A stretch of DNA of 24,006 bases from JAAYAY01 sp964429355 (GTDB taxonomy: Bacteria > Planctomycetota > Planctomycetia > Pirellulales > Thermoguttaceae): positions 1 through 24,006 of the forward strand of contig CAYSCH010000111.1 of NCBI GenBank assembly GCA_964429355.1. The letters run 5' to 3'. Below the pieces are notes generated by a model that saw only the letters and a list, made by a program, of their open reading frames with translations, did no database searches and was not told where the DNA came from. This document shows, in pieces, positions 1 through 6,940 of this stretch (position 1 is the stretch's first letter; each line of letters opens with the position of its first letter). Position numbers and translations under genes: made by a program.

Positions 1-417
1 TGTTCCCTGATTCTTCCGGAAAGCCGGCTTGACTGGACTGCAAGCGACAAATTGGCCGAGACCCTGCTGCCGGCAGGGGGCGGCGGCATGCTTCCGGCCC
101 TCTACCTCTGGCGGTATCTGGCCACCAGCAGCATGGAGGAATTCGGCGAAGTGTCGTACCTGGGTACCGTGCCCTATCCCGGCCAGGACGAACTGGTCGA
201 CGCGATCGTTGCCATCCGGCGCGGGCTGGAAGTCTGGTTCTACTTCGAACGGCAGGCGGCTCGGCTCGTCGGTCTGGAGATGTGGTCCGATGCGGCCTCG
301 GATCCCTGCGAAATTCGCTTCTCCCAACAACGTGATGCGAGCCTGATTCCTGGCCGGATCGAGGTGTTTCACGGCGACGAGCCATTTGCCATCCTCAATA
401 TCGATGCGCCGCAGTAG
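1..417 (+). CDS. C-terminal fragment of an exported protein, possibly of the serine-protease family (5' end outside window)
   Basis: The frame is open from base 1 to a TAG at 415-417 (138 codons), so this is the 3' end of a gene that starts before the window; the internal TTG at 52 is not needed as a start. The visible part is a compact alpha/beta sequence with an aromatic-rich stretch (residues GLEVWFYFER, then LVGLEMW) and a DPCEIRF motif near the end. I associate this pattern with the C-terminal ends of planctomycete trypsin-like proteases, but only from memory, and no catalytic residues lie within the fragment. It ends 17 nt before the next gene in the same direction, so it is very likely the first visible gene of the operon that encodes two HtrA-like pseudoproteases. 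The end and frame are firm; the function is an inference. Confidence 0.6.
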   Translation, partial: CSLILPESRLDWTASDKLAETLLPAGGGGMLPALYLWRYLATSSMEEFGEVSYLGTVPYPGQDELVDAIVAIRRGLEVWFYFERQAARLVGLEMWSDAASDPCEIRFSQQRDASLIPGRIEVFHGDEPFAILNIDAPQ

Positions 418-434
418 GACCTCGGGTACGAACC

Positions 435-1502
435 ATGCTATTGAAACGACAAGCCTGGCCGATCTCTGCGACCCCAGCCCAGTGCCTCCGGGCAGCGCTG
501 TTGGTCCTTTGCGCCTGGCCGGTCGTCGGCCAGGCGGAGGTTGAATCGCCGATCGCCCAGACGCTTCAAGCCGTCCAGCCGGCCATGGTCAAGATCTACG
601 GAGCGGGAGGCTATCGGGGACTGGAGGCCTACCAGTCGGGGTTCCTCATCTCGGCCGACGGGCATGTACTGACGGCCTACAGCACCGTGCTCGATACATC
701 CGACCTTCGCGTGATCCTCAACGACGGTCGACGGCTCAATGCTCAGATGCTCGGCGGAGATGCATGGCTCGACGTGGCGGTTCTCAAGCTTGACGCCAAA
801 GGCCTGCCATTTCTACGTCTGGGCAACGAGGCAAAGGGCGAGGTCGGTATGCCCGTAATGGCCCTCAGCAACATGTTCGGCGTGGCGACGGGTAATGAGC
901 CGGCCACGGTGCAGCACGGGATCATCTCGATCGTCACGGATCTCGATGCCCGCCGCGGCACCTTTGAGATTCCTTACAAGGGACGGGTCTACATTCTCGA
1001 TGCTGTGACAAACAACCCTGGGGCGGCCGGCGGTGCCTTGGTCACCCAAGATGGCCGCCTGTTGGGCATGCTCGGCAAGGAACTGCGGAACAGCCGCAAC
1101 AACACCTGGATCAACTACGCCCTCCCGGTCGATGAAATGCGGCCATCGGTGGAGGCCATCCTCTCCGGCCAACGGGTCGTTGCCGGGCAGGGGCACGGGC
1201 GTCCGAAAGCCGCCAGACCGCTCACTCCTGCCGCCCTCGGACTGGTCCTGGTGCCCGACGTCGTACCTCGCACCCCGCCCTATGTCGACGCGGTGATTGC
1301 CGGTTCGGCGGCCGCCCGGACCGGGCTCCGGCCCGACGATTTGATCGTGTTCCTCGACGACCGGCTCGCGCCCTCCTGCCGGGCGTTTCTCGACGAACTG
1401 CAGTACCGGGACCACTTTGAAGTGGTGCGGGTGACGGTGCTTCGCGGCCGGCAACTGCTCGACGTCGAACTCTCCGCCGAGGCCAAGGAGTCACTCCCAT
1501 GA
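435..1502 (+). CDS. HtrA-like trypsin-fold protein with PDZ domain, predicted catalytically inactive
   Basis: This 355-residue protein has an N-terminal signal-like hydrophobic segment (about residues 18-34), a trypsin-like beta-barrel domain (about 38-235) and one C-terminal PDZ domain (about 268-347). In active HtrA/DegP proteases the triad sits in TNNHV, the DIAVLK-type motif and GNSGG. Here the corresponding segments are TAYSTV (Ser83 replaces His), LDVAVLKL (Asp113 kept) and PGAAGGAL (Ala198 replaces Ser). Two of three catalytic residues are therefore missing, while the surrounding fold motifs are intact, which suggests a binding or scaffolding role in the periplasm. ATG at 435 has no clear Shine-Dalgarno sequence. 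The stop overlaps the start of the next gene (ATGA at 1499-1502), implying translational coupling. The family assignment is firm; loss of activity is inferred from the aligned motifs. Confidence 0.88.
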   Translation: MLLKRQAWPISATPAQCLRAALLVLCAWPVVGQAEVESPIAQTLQAVQPAMVKIYGAGGYRGLEAYQSGFLISADGHVLTAYSTVLDTSDLRVILNDGRRLNAQMLGGDAWLDVAVLKLDAKGLPFLRLGNEAKGEVGMPVMALSNMFGVATGNEPATVQHGIISIVTDLDARRGTFEIPYKGRVYILDAVTNNPGAAGGALVTQDGRLLGMLGKELRNSRNNTWINYALPVDEMRPSVEAILSGQRVVAGQGHGRPKAARPLTPAALGLVLVPDVVPRTPPYVDAVIAGSAAARTGLRPDDLIVFLDDRLAPSCRAFLDELQYRDHFEVVRVTVLRGRQLLDVELSAEAKESLP

Positions 1503-3418
1503 TCCATCGAGCACCGTGGATCGCAGTCCTGTCGCTGCTGGTCGCAGCAATCGCCCATGCCAACGAACTTGCCCCGATCCGCCAGAAGGCCCTTCTCGAT
1601 GCCGTGGCGAAGGTCGCACCCGCGGTCGTCCAGATCGAAACCGTCGGCGGTGCCGACCAGGTCGAGGGCCTCGCCGTCGGCACCGGTCCGACCACGGGGC
1701 TCGTCGTCGAGGCGGATGGATACATCCTCTCCAGCTCCATCAACTTCGCCCATTCGCCGTCAGGAATTATGGTGCGTCTGAAGGATGGTGGGCGACGGGC
1801 GGCTCAACTCGTGGCAACCGATCACCACCTGAAAATCGCCTTGCTCAAGGTGGAAGTAGATTCTCCGCTGCCCCTGCCGGCCTTCGCCGACCGGCAGCAG
1901 GTCCGGGTTGGCCAGACGGCAATCGCCGTAGGCAAGGCGTTTGATGCGGAGCAGCCCAATCTGGCCCTTGGAATCGTCAGCGCCCTCGATCGCATCTGGG
2001 GCAAAGTTCTTCAGACGGATGCAGCCGTCTCTCCCAACAACTACGGCGGCCCCCTGGTCGATTTGCAGGGCGACGTGCTCGGGTTGCTCGTGCCCATGTC
2101 GCCCATGTCCGACGAGGAAGTGGCCGGCGTCGAGTGGTACGATTCGGGTATCGGCTTCGCCGTCTCCTCGGATCGGCTCCTGCAGGCAGCCGGGCGTCTG
2201 AAGGCGGGAACCGACCTCCATACCGGCCGAATCGGCATGGTCATCGAAAAGTCGGTGGCCATGACCGGGCCCGCGATCGTCCATTCGGTGCATCCCAACG
2301 GGCCTGCCGAAAAAGCCGGCCTCCAGAAAGGCGACCGGATCGTGCGGTTGGACAAGGTGAATATCGCCCGTTCCTCCGAGGTCAAGTACGAACTGGCCTC
2401 CCGCTACGCTGGCGATACCCTTGAGCTGCTGATACGCCGCGGCGAGGAAACGATTCCCTGTCAGGCAACGCTGGTCGCCGAACTCGAACCCTATCACCGC
2501 CCGTTTCTCGGCATCTTGCCCGATCGCGGCAAGGAACAGGCGGCCGGAGTGACCGTTCGCCTGGCGGTCCCGGAAAGTCCGGCGGCCCGTGGCGGCATCG
2601 TAGCGGCCGACAGGATCGTCTCGCTCGACGGAATCGAAGTGGCTGACTCGGACCAACTCCGCAGCCGTCTCGCACGCAGGAAGCCCGGCGACAAGATCAC
2701 CATCGATGCGAATCGCGGCGAAGACCGGAAAAAGCTGGAGCTCACACTCGCGCCGGCCGCCACGACCCTCCCTGGCCCGTTGCCCGTTCGGTTGCTCGAT
2801 CCCGAGGCGCAGCCCGGTCGCACGATTCCTCTGACCCTGCCACAGTGGGAAAACAAGATCCAGGCCTATATTCCCAAGGGATACTCGAAAGAACTGCCGC
2901 ACGGTCTGCTCCTCTGGTTGCGGTCGGTTACCGATAGTAAGTCGGGTGTCGAAGTCTGGCAGAAACACGCCGACAGCCGTGGTGTGATCGTTGTCGCCGT
3001 GGAGCCCTCGTCCGCCGAGCGTTGGCTTCCCGACGAGGTGGAACTGGTGAGGGATCTGTTGCGCTTGTGTCGGGACCGGTTCTCCGTAGACTCGAAGCGT
3101 CTGGTCGTCGGAGGCCATTCGGGCGGTGGATCGCTTGCTTACCGTGCCGCCACGCTGGAACGCGAGAATCTCGGCGGCTGCATTGTTTTCGACGCCCGTC
3201 TGGCCGGTCCGCCCATGGTCGACGAACCGGACCGCCCGTTTGGACTGTTGATCGGGCGGTCCCCAGAGGGTACGCTGTCAGAAGGGCTCGATCGGGCTGT
3301 GGAGCTGCTGCGGAAGGGTGGACTCCCCGTGGTTGTTGAGTCCTCTAGCACCGGCGGACTTGCCGACCACGACCTGGCCACCATCATGCAGTGGATCGAC
3401 CTCCTGGATCAGATTTGA
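1499..3418 (+). CDS. Pseudo-HtrA domain fused to two PDZ domains and an alpha/beta-hydrolase domain
   Basis: The 639-residue protein begins at ATG 1499, eight bases after a clear AAGGAG (1485-1490), and has a signal peptide (about residues 1-21). A trypsin-fold domain (about 30-235) follows in which all three triad positions are altered: Ile81 in SSSINF (His position), Lys112 in LKIALLK (Asp position) and Tyr182 in NNYGGPL (Ser position). Two PDZ domains follow (about 245-330 and 335-418, each with a PAxKAG/PAARGG-type loop). The C-terminal part (about 440-639) is an alpha/beta-hydrolase or esterase-like domain with the nucleophile elbow GHSGGG (Ser541), and His624 in LADHDLA is a candidate catalytic histidine. 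The hydrolase may be the only active centre, carried by PDZ and pseudoprotease modules. The substrate is unknown. The domain order is read directly; hydrolase activity is inferred. Confidence 0.87.
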   Translation: MIHRAPWIAVLSLLVAAIAHANELAPIRQKALLDAVAKVAPAVVQIETVGGADQVEGLAVGTGPTTGLVVEADGYILSSSINFAHSPSGIMVRLKDGGRRAAQLVATDHHLKIALLKVEVDSPLPLPAFADRQQVRVGQTAIAVGKAFDAEQPNLALGIVSALDRIWGKVLQTDAAVSPNNYGGPLVDLQGDVLGLLVPMSPMSDEEVAGVEWYDSGIGFAVSSDRLLQAAGRLKAGTDLHTGRIGMVIEKSVAMTGPAIVHSVHPNGPAEKAGLQKGDRIVRLDKVNIARSSEVKYELASRYAGDTLELLIRRGEETIPCQATLVAELEPYHRPFLGILPDRGKEQAAGVTVRLAVPESPAARGGIVAADRIVSLDGIEVADSDQLRSRLARRKPGDKITIDANRGEDRKKLELTLAPAATTLPGPLPVRLLDPEAQPGRTIPLTLPQWENKIQAYIPKGYSKELPHGLLLWLRSVTDSKSGVEVWQKHADSRGVIVVAVEPSSAERWLPDEVELVRDLLRLCRDRFSVDSKRLVVGGHSGGGSLAYRAATLERENLGGCIVFDARLAGPPMVDEPDRPFGLLIGRSPEGTLSEGLDRAVELLRKGGLPVVVESSSTGGLADHDLATIMQWIDLLDQI

Positions 3419-3447
3419 GCTGTCCGGCACCACCATCACGCAAATCC

Positions 3448-3762
3448 ATGCAACGTCATATCCTGGGAATCTGCGCTCTTGTTCTGCTGGCCGGTGCGGT
3501 CGCTTTTCAGTTCTGGCCGCCGGAATCCAACAGCAGCGAAAACATGCTGTATGCGGCATGCACGCGGGTCGGCCCCCTCTGCGTGGTCTTCTGGATCGCC
3601 TATCCCGACCTGGTGCGATTGCCTGCATGGCTCTGGTCGGTGCTTCCGGTGTCCGTCGTGATAGTAGCCCTTCGGCCAAAGTGGGCGATCATCATCATTC
3701 CCCTGGTGATCGCCTTGCTCTTTCTTGGACGCAAGAAGAAGCCCAACCCCCGCAGCGGCTGA
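3448..3762 (+). CDS. Small three-helix membrane protein of unknown function
   Basis: A 104-residue protein from ATG 3448, starting 29 nt after the previous stop in the same direction. It has three hydrophobic stretches (about residues 4-20, 42-60 and 62-93, the last possibly two short helices) and a positively charged, cytoplasmic-looking C-terminus (RKKKPNPRSG). I do not recognise a named domain. A GTG at 3391 in the same frame would extend the protein into the preceding gene, but the extension is polar and Pro-rich, so the ATG is preferred. No good Shine-Dalgarno sequence precedes it. Position suggests that it is the last gene of the pseudo-HtrA operon. The opposite-strand ATPase gene ends 101 bp downstream. 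Confidence 0.7.
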   Translation: MQRHILGICALVLLAGAVAFQFWPPESNSSENMLYAACTRVGPLCVVFWIAYPDLVRLPAWLWSVLPVSVVIVALRPKWAIIIIPLVIALLFLGRKKKPNPRSG

Positions 3763-3863
3763 CTGTCCGGGGCGAACAAGGTAGCCGGCGTCCTGCTCCG
3801 GGAAGCCGAACACGACGGCGTCTGCGCACTGACCGTTCACCAAACCGTCCCTCAATCCCCCTC

Positions 3864-5402
3864 CTACTTCCACAGATTCCGATCCAGCAGCCGGTAGTTG
3901 ATCGCCTCGTTGAGATGCTCGAGTTGGATTGAGGGACAGCCCTCCAGATCGGCGATGGTTCGGGCAACTCGCAGCACTTTGTCGTGCGCCCGGGCCGAGA
4001 GGCCCAGTTCCGTGACGGACGATCGCAGCAGGTCGTCGCTCTCCGGCGTCAGGCGGCAATGGCGGCGTGTCTCCCGGTGGGTCATGCCGGCGTTATAACG
4101 GGTTCGGCTCCCGTTGAAACGCTCACCCTGCAGCCCGCGAGCCGAGGCAACCTGGCGGCGGATCTCATCGCTCGACGTGCCAGGCGTGTCGCTCTTCAAC
4201 TCGCGGTAAGGAACCGCAGGCACCTCGATGTGGATATCGATGCGGTCCAGCAGCGGACCGGAAATCTTCGACATGTATCGCTCTATCTGAGGCCCGGTGC
4301 AGTGGCAGTCCCGGCGGGGATCGTTGCGGTAACCGCAAGGACACGGATTCAGGGCCGCAATCAGCATGAAAGTCGCCGGAAAAGTCGTCGCCGAGAGGGC
4401 TCGCGAGATTGTGACCACGCCGTCTTCCAGCGGTTGTCGGAGCACTTCGAGCGTCTGCCGGTTGAATTCGGGGAGCTCATCGAGAAACAGCACGCCGTTG
4501 TGGGCCAACGAAATCTCGCCCGGGCACGGTGTGGAACCGCCGCCGACCAGACCGGCATTGCTGATCGTGTGGTGAGGCGACCGGAACGGGCGGACTGCCA
4601 GCAGCGGCTGGCCGGGCTGGAGCCGGCCCACGGCACTGTAGATCCGCGTGGTTTCGATCGATTCTTCGGAAGTCAAGTCGGGCAGGATCGTCGGCATCCG
4701 CTTGGCGAGCATCGTCTTGCCGGACCCAGGTGGGCCGATCATCAGGAGATTATGGCCGCCCCCCGCCGCTACCGTCAGCGCCCGCTTGGCCATTTCCTGA
4801 CCGCGCACATCGGAAAAATCCTCGCTGTACTGGGCAAACCGGCGGAACAGATCGTCGAGATTGGATGGGGTAGGATCGATGTCGATCTCACCGGTCAGGA
4901 ACGCAACCGCTTGGCCCAGGCTGGCCACGGCGATAATCTCGATATTCTCCACAACCGCCGCCTCCGCCGCACTTGCCGACGGCACCAGCAGTCCCCGCAG
5001 CCCCCCATCCTTGGCCGCAGCGATCGCCATGGAGAGAGCGCCTTTGGTGGGGCGGGTTGTCCCGTCGAGAGCCAGTTCGCCCACAACCGCATACTCCTTC
5101 AGCCGGTCCGAGTCGAATTGCCCGCTCCCCGCCAGCACCCCCAGGCTGATCGGCAGGTCGAACGACGCCGCCTGCTTCGGAAGCTCGGCCGGGGCCAGGT
5201 TGATGATGATCCGATGGTCGGGATGAACGTAACCCGAGTTCACAATCGCTCGGTCAACCCGGTGGGTGCTTTCCTTGACCGCCGCCTCGGGAAGCCCCAC
5301 CAGGACGCACTTCGGTAACCCGCTCGGAGAAACGTCGACCTCAACCTCGATCGGGACCGCATCGATCCCCACCAACGCGAATGTCCGCAGCTTTGCCAAC
5401 AT
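3864..5402 (-). CDS. comM: YifB/ComM family Mg-chelatase-like AAA+ ATPase
   Basis: The protein is 512 residues from the ATG at 5402 (MLAKLRTF, the usual family start); a TTG three codons upstream at 5411 is an alternative. The N-terminal third is the Lon-protease-like/ChlI domain. It is followed by the Mg-chelatase ATPase domain with Walker A GPPGSGKT (Lys229), a Walker B-type LFLDELPEF, the NPCPCGYR and CHC cysteine motifs, and the C-terminal Mg_chelatase_C region ending in EAINYRLLDRNLWK. Length and motif order match the family (about 500-510 residues). ComM homologues are hexameric helicases that promote branch migration during natural transformation; that role is established in proteobacteria, not here. 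It converges on the small membrane protein gene. No clear Shine-Dalgarno sequence was found. Confidence 0.95.
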   Translation of the reverse strand: MLAKLRTFALVGIDAVPIEVEVDVSPSGLPKCVLVGLPEAAVKESTHRVDRAIVNSGYVHPDHRIIINLAPAELPKQAASFDLPISLGVLAGSGQFDSDRLKEYAVVGELALDGTTRPTKGALSMAIAAAKDGGLRGLLVPSASAAEAAVVENIEIIAVASLGQAVAFLTGEIDIDPTPSNLDDLFRRFAQYSEDFSDVRGQEMAKRALTVAAGGGHNLLMIGPPGSGKTMLAKRMPTILPDLTSEESIETTRIYSAVGRLQPGQPLLAVRPFRSPHHTISNAGLVGGGSTPCPGEISLAHNGVLFLDELPEFNRQTLEVLRQPLEDGVVTISRALSATTFPATFMLIAALNPCPCGYRNDPRRDCHCTGPQIERYMSKISGPLLDRIDIHIEVPAVPYRELKSDTPGTSSDEIRRQVASARGLQGERFNGSRTRYNAGMTHRETRRHCRLTPESDDLLRSSVTELGLSARAHDKVLRVARTIADLEGCPSIQLEHLNEAINYRLLDRNLWK

Positions 5403-5699
5403 CTGGTTCAACCGGTTTTGGGAACGGGGTGCTGCGGCGGTCTCGCGCCAGAGAACAATACCCCAGACATTTCAGGCGACGTAACAAAGTCGCAGCAATT
5501 CCAGCCTGGGGTATTCTGACAAATGCGTGACCCGTGAACAAGCGGGCAGGTAGAAGTGCCGAACGAAACCCGGCGGTCCGTGCAGAAGTGTGCATTTTGT
5601 GGGGTAAATCTCTCCAGAAACATACTACAAACCGCACGCATGTCCGTATTACCCCCACCAGTAGGTAATTACGCGATCCTCAGAACCCATCGATAAGTT
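5403..5699. other. Intergenic region with a 10-bp inverted repeat
   Basis: No credible gene lies between the ATPase start and the end of the nitrilase-family gene. A perfect 10-bp inverted repeat (AATACCCCAG at 5457-5466 and its complement at 5506-5515, 39 nt apart) lies about 55-115 bp upstream of the ATPase start and could be an operator or the base of an RNA hairpin. A second weak pair, GGGTAA near 5610 and TTACCCC near 5648, is also present. No convincing promoter or Rho-independent terminator was found. Confidence 0.5.
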
Positions 5700-6779
5700 C
5701 TAGGGTTCCGCCTGGCCGTCGTGCTGACGCGGATGATCGCCCGGCGTCCCCCAACTCATGATCTCATCGTCACGCATCTTCATCGGCTGGTGATTGTGGT
5801 ACCACCCGCCCGCCGACAGGCCGTCAGGAAAGTCATGAACCAGCATCCCCGGCTCGTTGATCGGCAACTGCTGAGGAATCGTGGCGTCGGGCCGAGCCAC
5901 AAAAGAGCCCCAATGGGAATAGGGCCGCGATGAGTTGTTGGCAACCGCCCACAGCCGATTGTCGGCGCAGCGCGTCGGCACCTGGTAAACATTCAGCGTG
6001 TCCAGGCAGTTCTTGCCCTCGGCCCCCGCGTTGTAGAAGGAGTGGATCATCACCGTGACGCCTTTCTCCCGGTAGGCGATGTAGAGCTGCGGCCAGCAGA
6101 TGTCGTAGCAGATCGCCAGGCCGATCCGGACGCCGCGGATGTCTCGCCTTACCAGGCGATTGCCGACCGAGTAGTGCTTCTGGTCGCCCCCAGTGCAAAA
6201 GCACTTGTCATAGCGGTCTGCAATGTCCCCCTGCGGGTCAATCAGGTAAAGGCAGTTGGTCGGCTTGGTCTTCTCGTCCAAAAAATGGGCGGAACCGAGA
6301 ACCAGCCAGATCTTCAGGTCCTTGGCCAGCCGGCGCAACCCTGCTGTCTCCTTGCGAAGCGTGCCCCAATCGTAGTTCTCAAACGTCTTGAAATCGGAAC
6401 CGGCATATCCCGACAGGCTCGCCTCCGACGTGTGCAGCAGGTGCGATCCTCGGTCTGCCGCGGATCTCATGAACTCCCGAATGGAATGTGCATTTGCAGA
6501 AACGTCGGCACACACGGGAAACTGACAAGTGGCGATCCTGAGTCTCTCTCCGGGATTCGCGCCACCGTCTGGCTGGCTCGGCTGGGCCGTTTGTGGTGAC
6601 GGTACTTCGGCCGCGGTCGACCGCTCTGCGCCGGGAAGTGACGACAACGCCGCGAGGCTCGCCACCCCCGCAACGGCCTTTCCTGCCGCCCGTACGGCCT
6701 GCCGTCTTGTCATGCCGGCGGCTTTCTCGAGGGATGGCCGAAGATTCTCCGCTGGGACTTCGTCTTTCCGGTTGGGCAT
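5700..6779 (-). CDS. Tat-exported carbon-nitrogen hydrolase (nitrilase superfamily)
   Basis: The 359-residue protein is read from the ATG at 6779, chosen because a perfect AAGGAG (6786-6791 on the minus strand) lies six bases upstream; an in-frame upstream start at 6833 lacks this. The N-terminus carries a Tat signal: MTRRQAV (Arg25-Arg26) followed by a hydrophobic Ala/Gly/Leu stretch and AERSTAAE. The catalytic domain (about 79-335) has all three nitrilase-family residues: Glu119 in TSEASLSGY, Lys192 in RYDKCFC and Cys224 in AICYDICW. Members hydrolyse C-N bonds in nitriles, amides or N-carbamoyl compounds; the specificity cannot be read here. Export of a folded enzyme to the periplasm is inferred. 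It is divergent from the GH127 gene, sharing a 161-bp spacer. Confidence 0.93.
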   Translation of the reverse strand: MPNRKDEVPAENLRPSLEKAAGMTRRQAVRAAGKAVAGVASLAALSSLPGAERSTAAEVPSPQTAQPSQPDGGANPGERLRIATCQFPVCADVSANAHSIREFMRSAADRGSHLLHTSEASLSGYAGSDFKTFENYDWGTLRKETAGLRRLAKDLKIWLVLGSAHFLDEKTKPTNCLYLIDPQGDIADRYDKCFCTGGDQKHYSVGNRLVRRDIRGVRIGLAICYDICWPQLYIAYREKGVTVMIHSFYNAGAEGKNCLDTLNVYQVPTRCADNRLWAVANNSSRPYSHWGSFVARPDATIPQQLPINEPGMLVHDFPDGLSAGGWYHNHQPMKMRDDEIMSWGTPGDHPRQHDGQAEP

Positions 6780-6874
6780 CACGCACTCCTTGAGCGAATC
6801 GGACCTCGTCCAGTGGTTGCCGGCGAACGCCACGCAAGTCGGAACGGAGCCAACCGGACCATTTTAGCACATCA

Positions 6875-6904
6875 TTGACACCGACATCCAGAACGGCACA
6901 TACT
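6875..6904 (+). promoter_or_regulatory. Candidate sigma70-type promoter for the GH127 gene
   Basis: A perfect -35 hexamer TTGACA (6875-6880) is followed, after 18 bp, by CATACT (6899-6904; four of six match TATAAT). Transcription would start near 6911, giving a leader of about 30 nt before the ATG at 6941. The -10 lies inside the first unit of the 12-bp tandem repeat, so a regulator bound there could block or reposition polymerase. It is inferred from sequence only. Confidence 0.5.
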
Positions 6905-6918
6905 GTGGCACATACTGT
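6895..6918. repeat. Perfect 12-bp tandem repeat in the divergent promoter region
   Basis: GGCACATACTGT occurs twice head to tail (6895-6906 and 6907-6918) between the two divergent genes, overlapping the predicted -10 element and start site of the GH127 gene. Both copies contain CATACT, so the duplication creates two alternative -10-like elements. It could equally be a pair of regulator half-sites in direct orientation. Confidence 0.75.
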
Positions 6919-6940
6919 GAACTTCCTGCAGGAGTACGAA

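Noticed and set aside
1760..3118. Long open frame on the minus strand (about 450 codons)
   Set aside because: It is antisense to the pseudo-HtrA/hydrolase gene and has no recognisable motif; such frames are common in GC-rich coding DNA.
3763..3863. Possible tRNA or small RNA between convergent genes
   Set aside because: No cloverleaf or strong stem could be found in this 101-bp spacer.
3984..5318. Long open frame on the plus strand (about 444 codons)
   Set aside because: It is antisense to the ComM-like ATPase, is Arg/His-rich and lacks motifs.
6875..6940. TTG start for the GH127 gene at 6875
   Set aside because: The TTG is the first three bases of the TTGACA -35 element; ATG 6941 has a Shine-Dalgarno sequence and yields a signal peptide.
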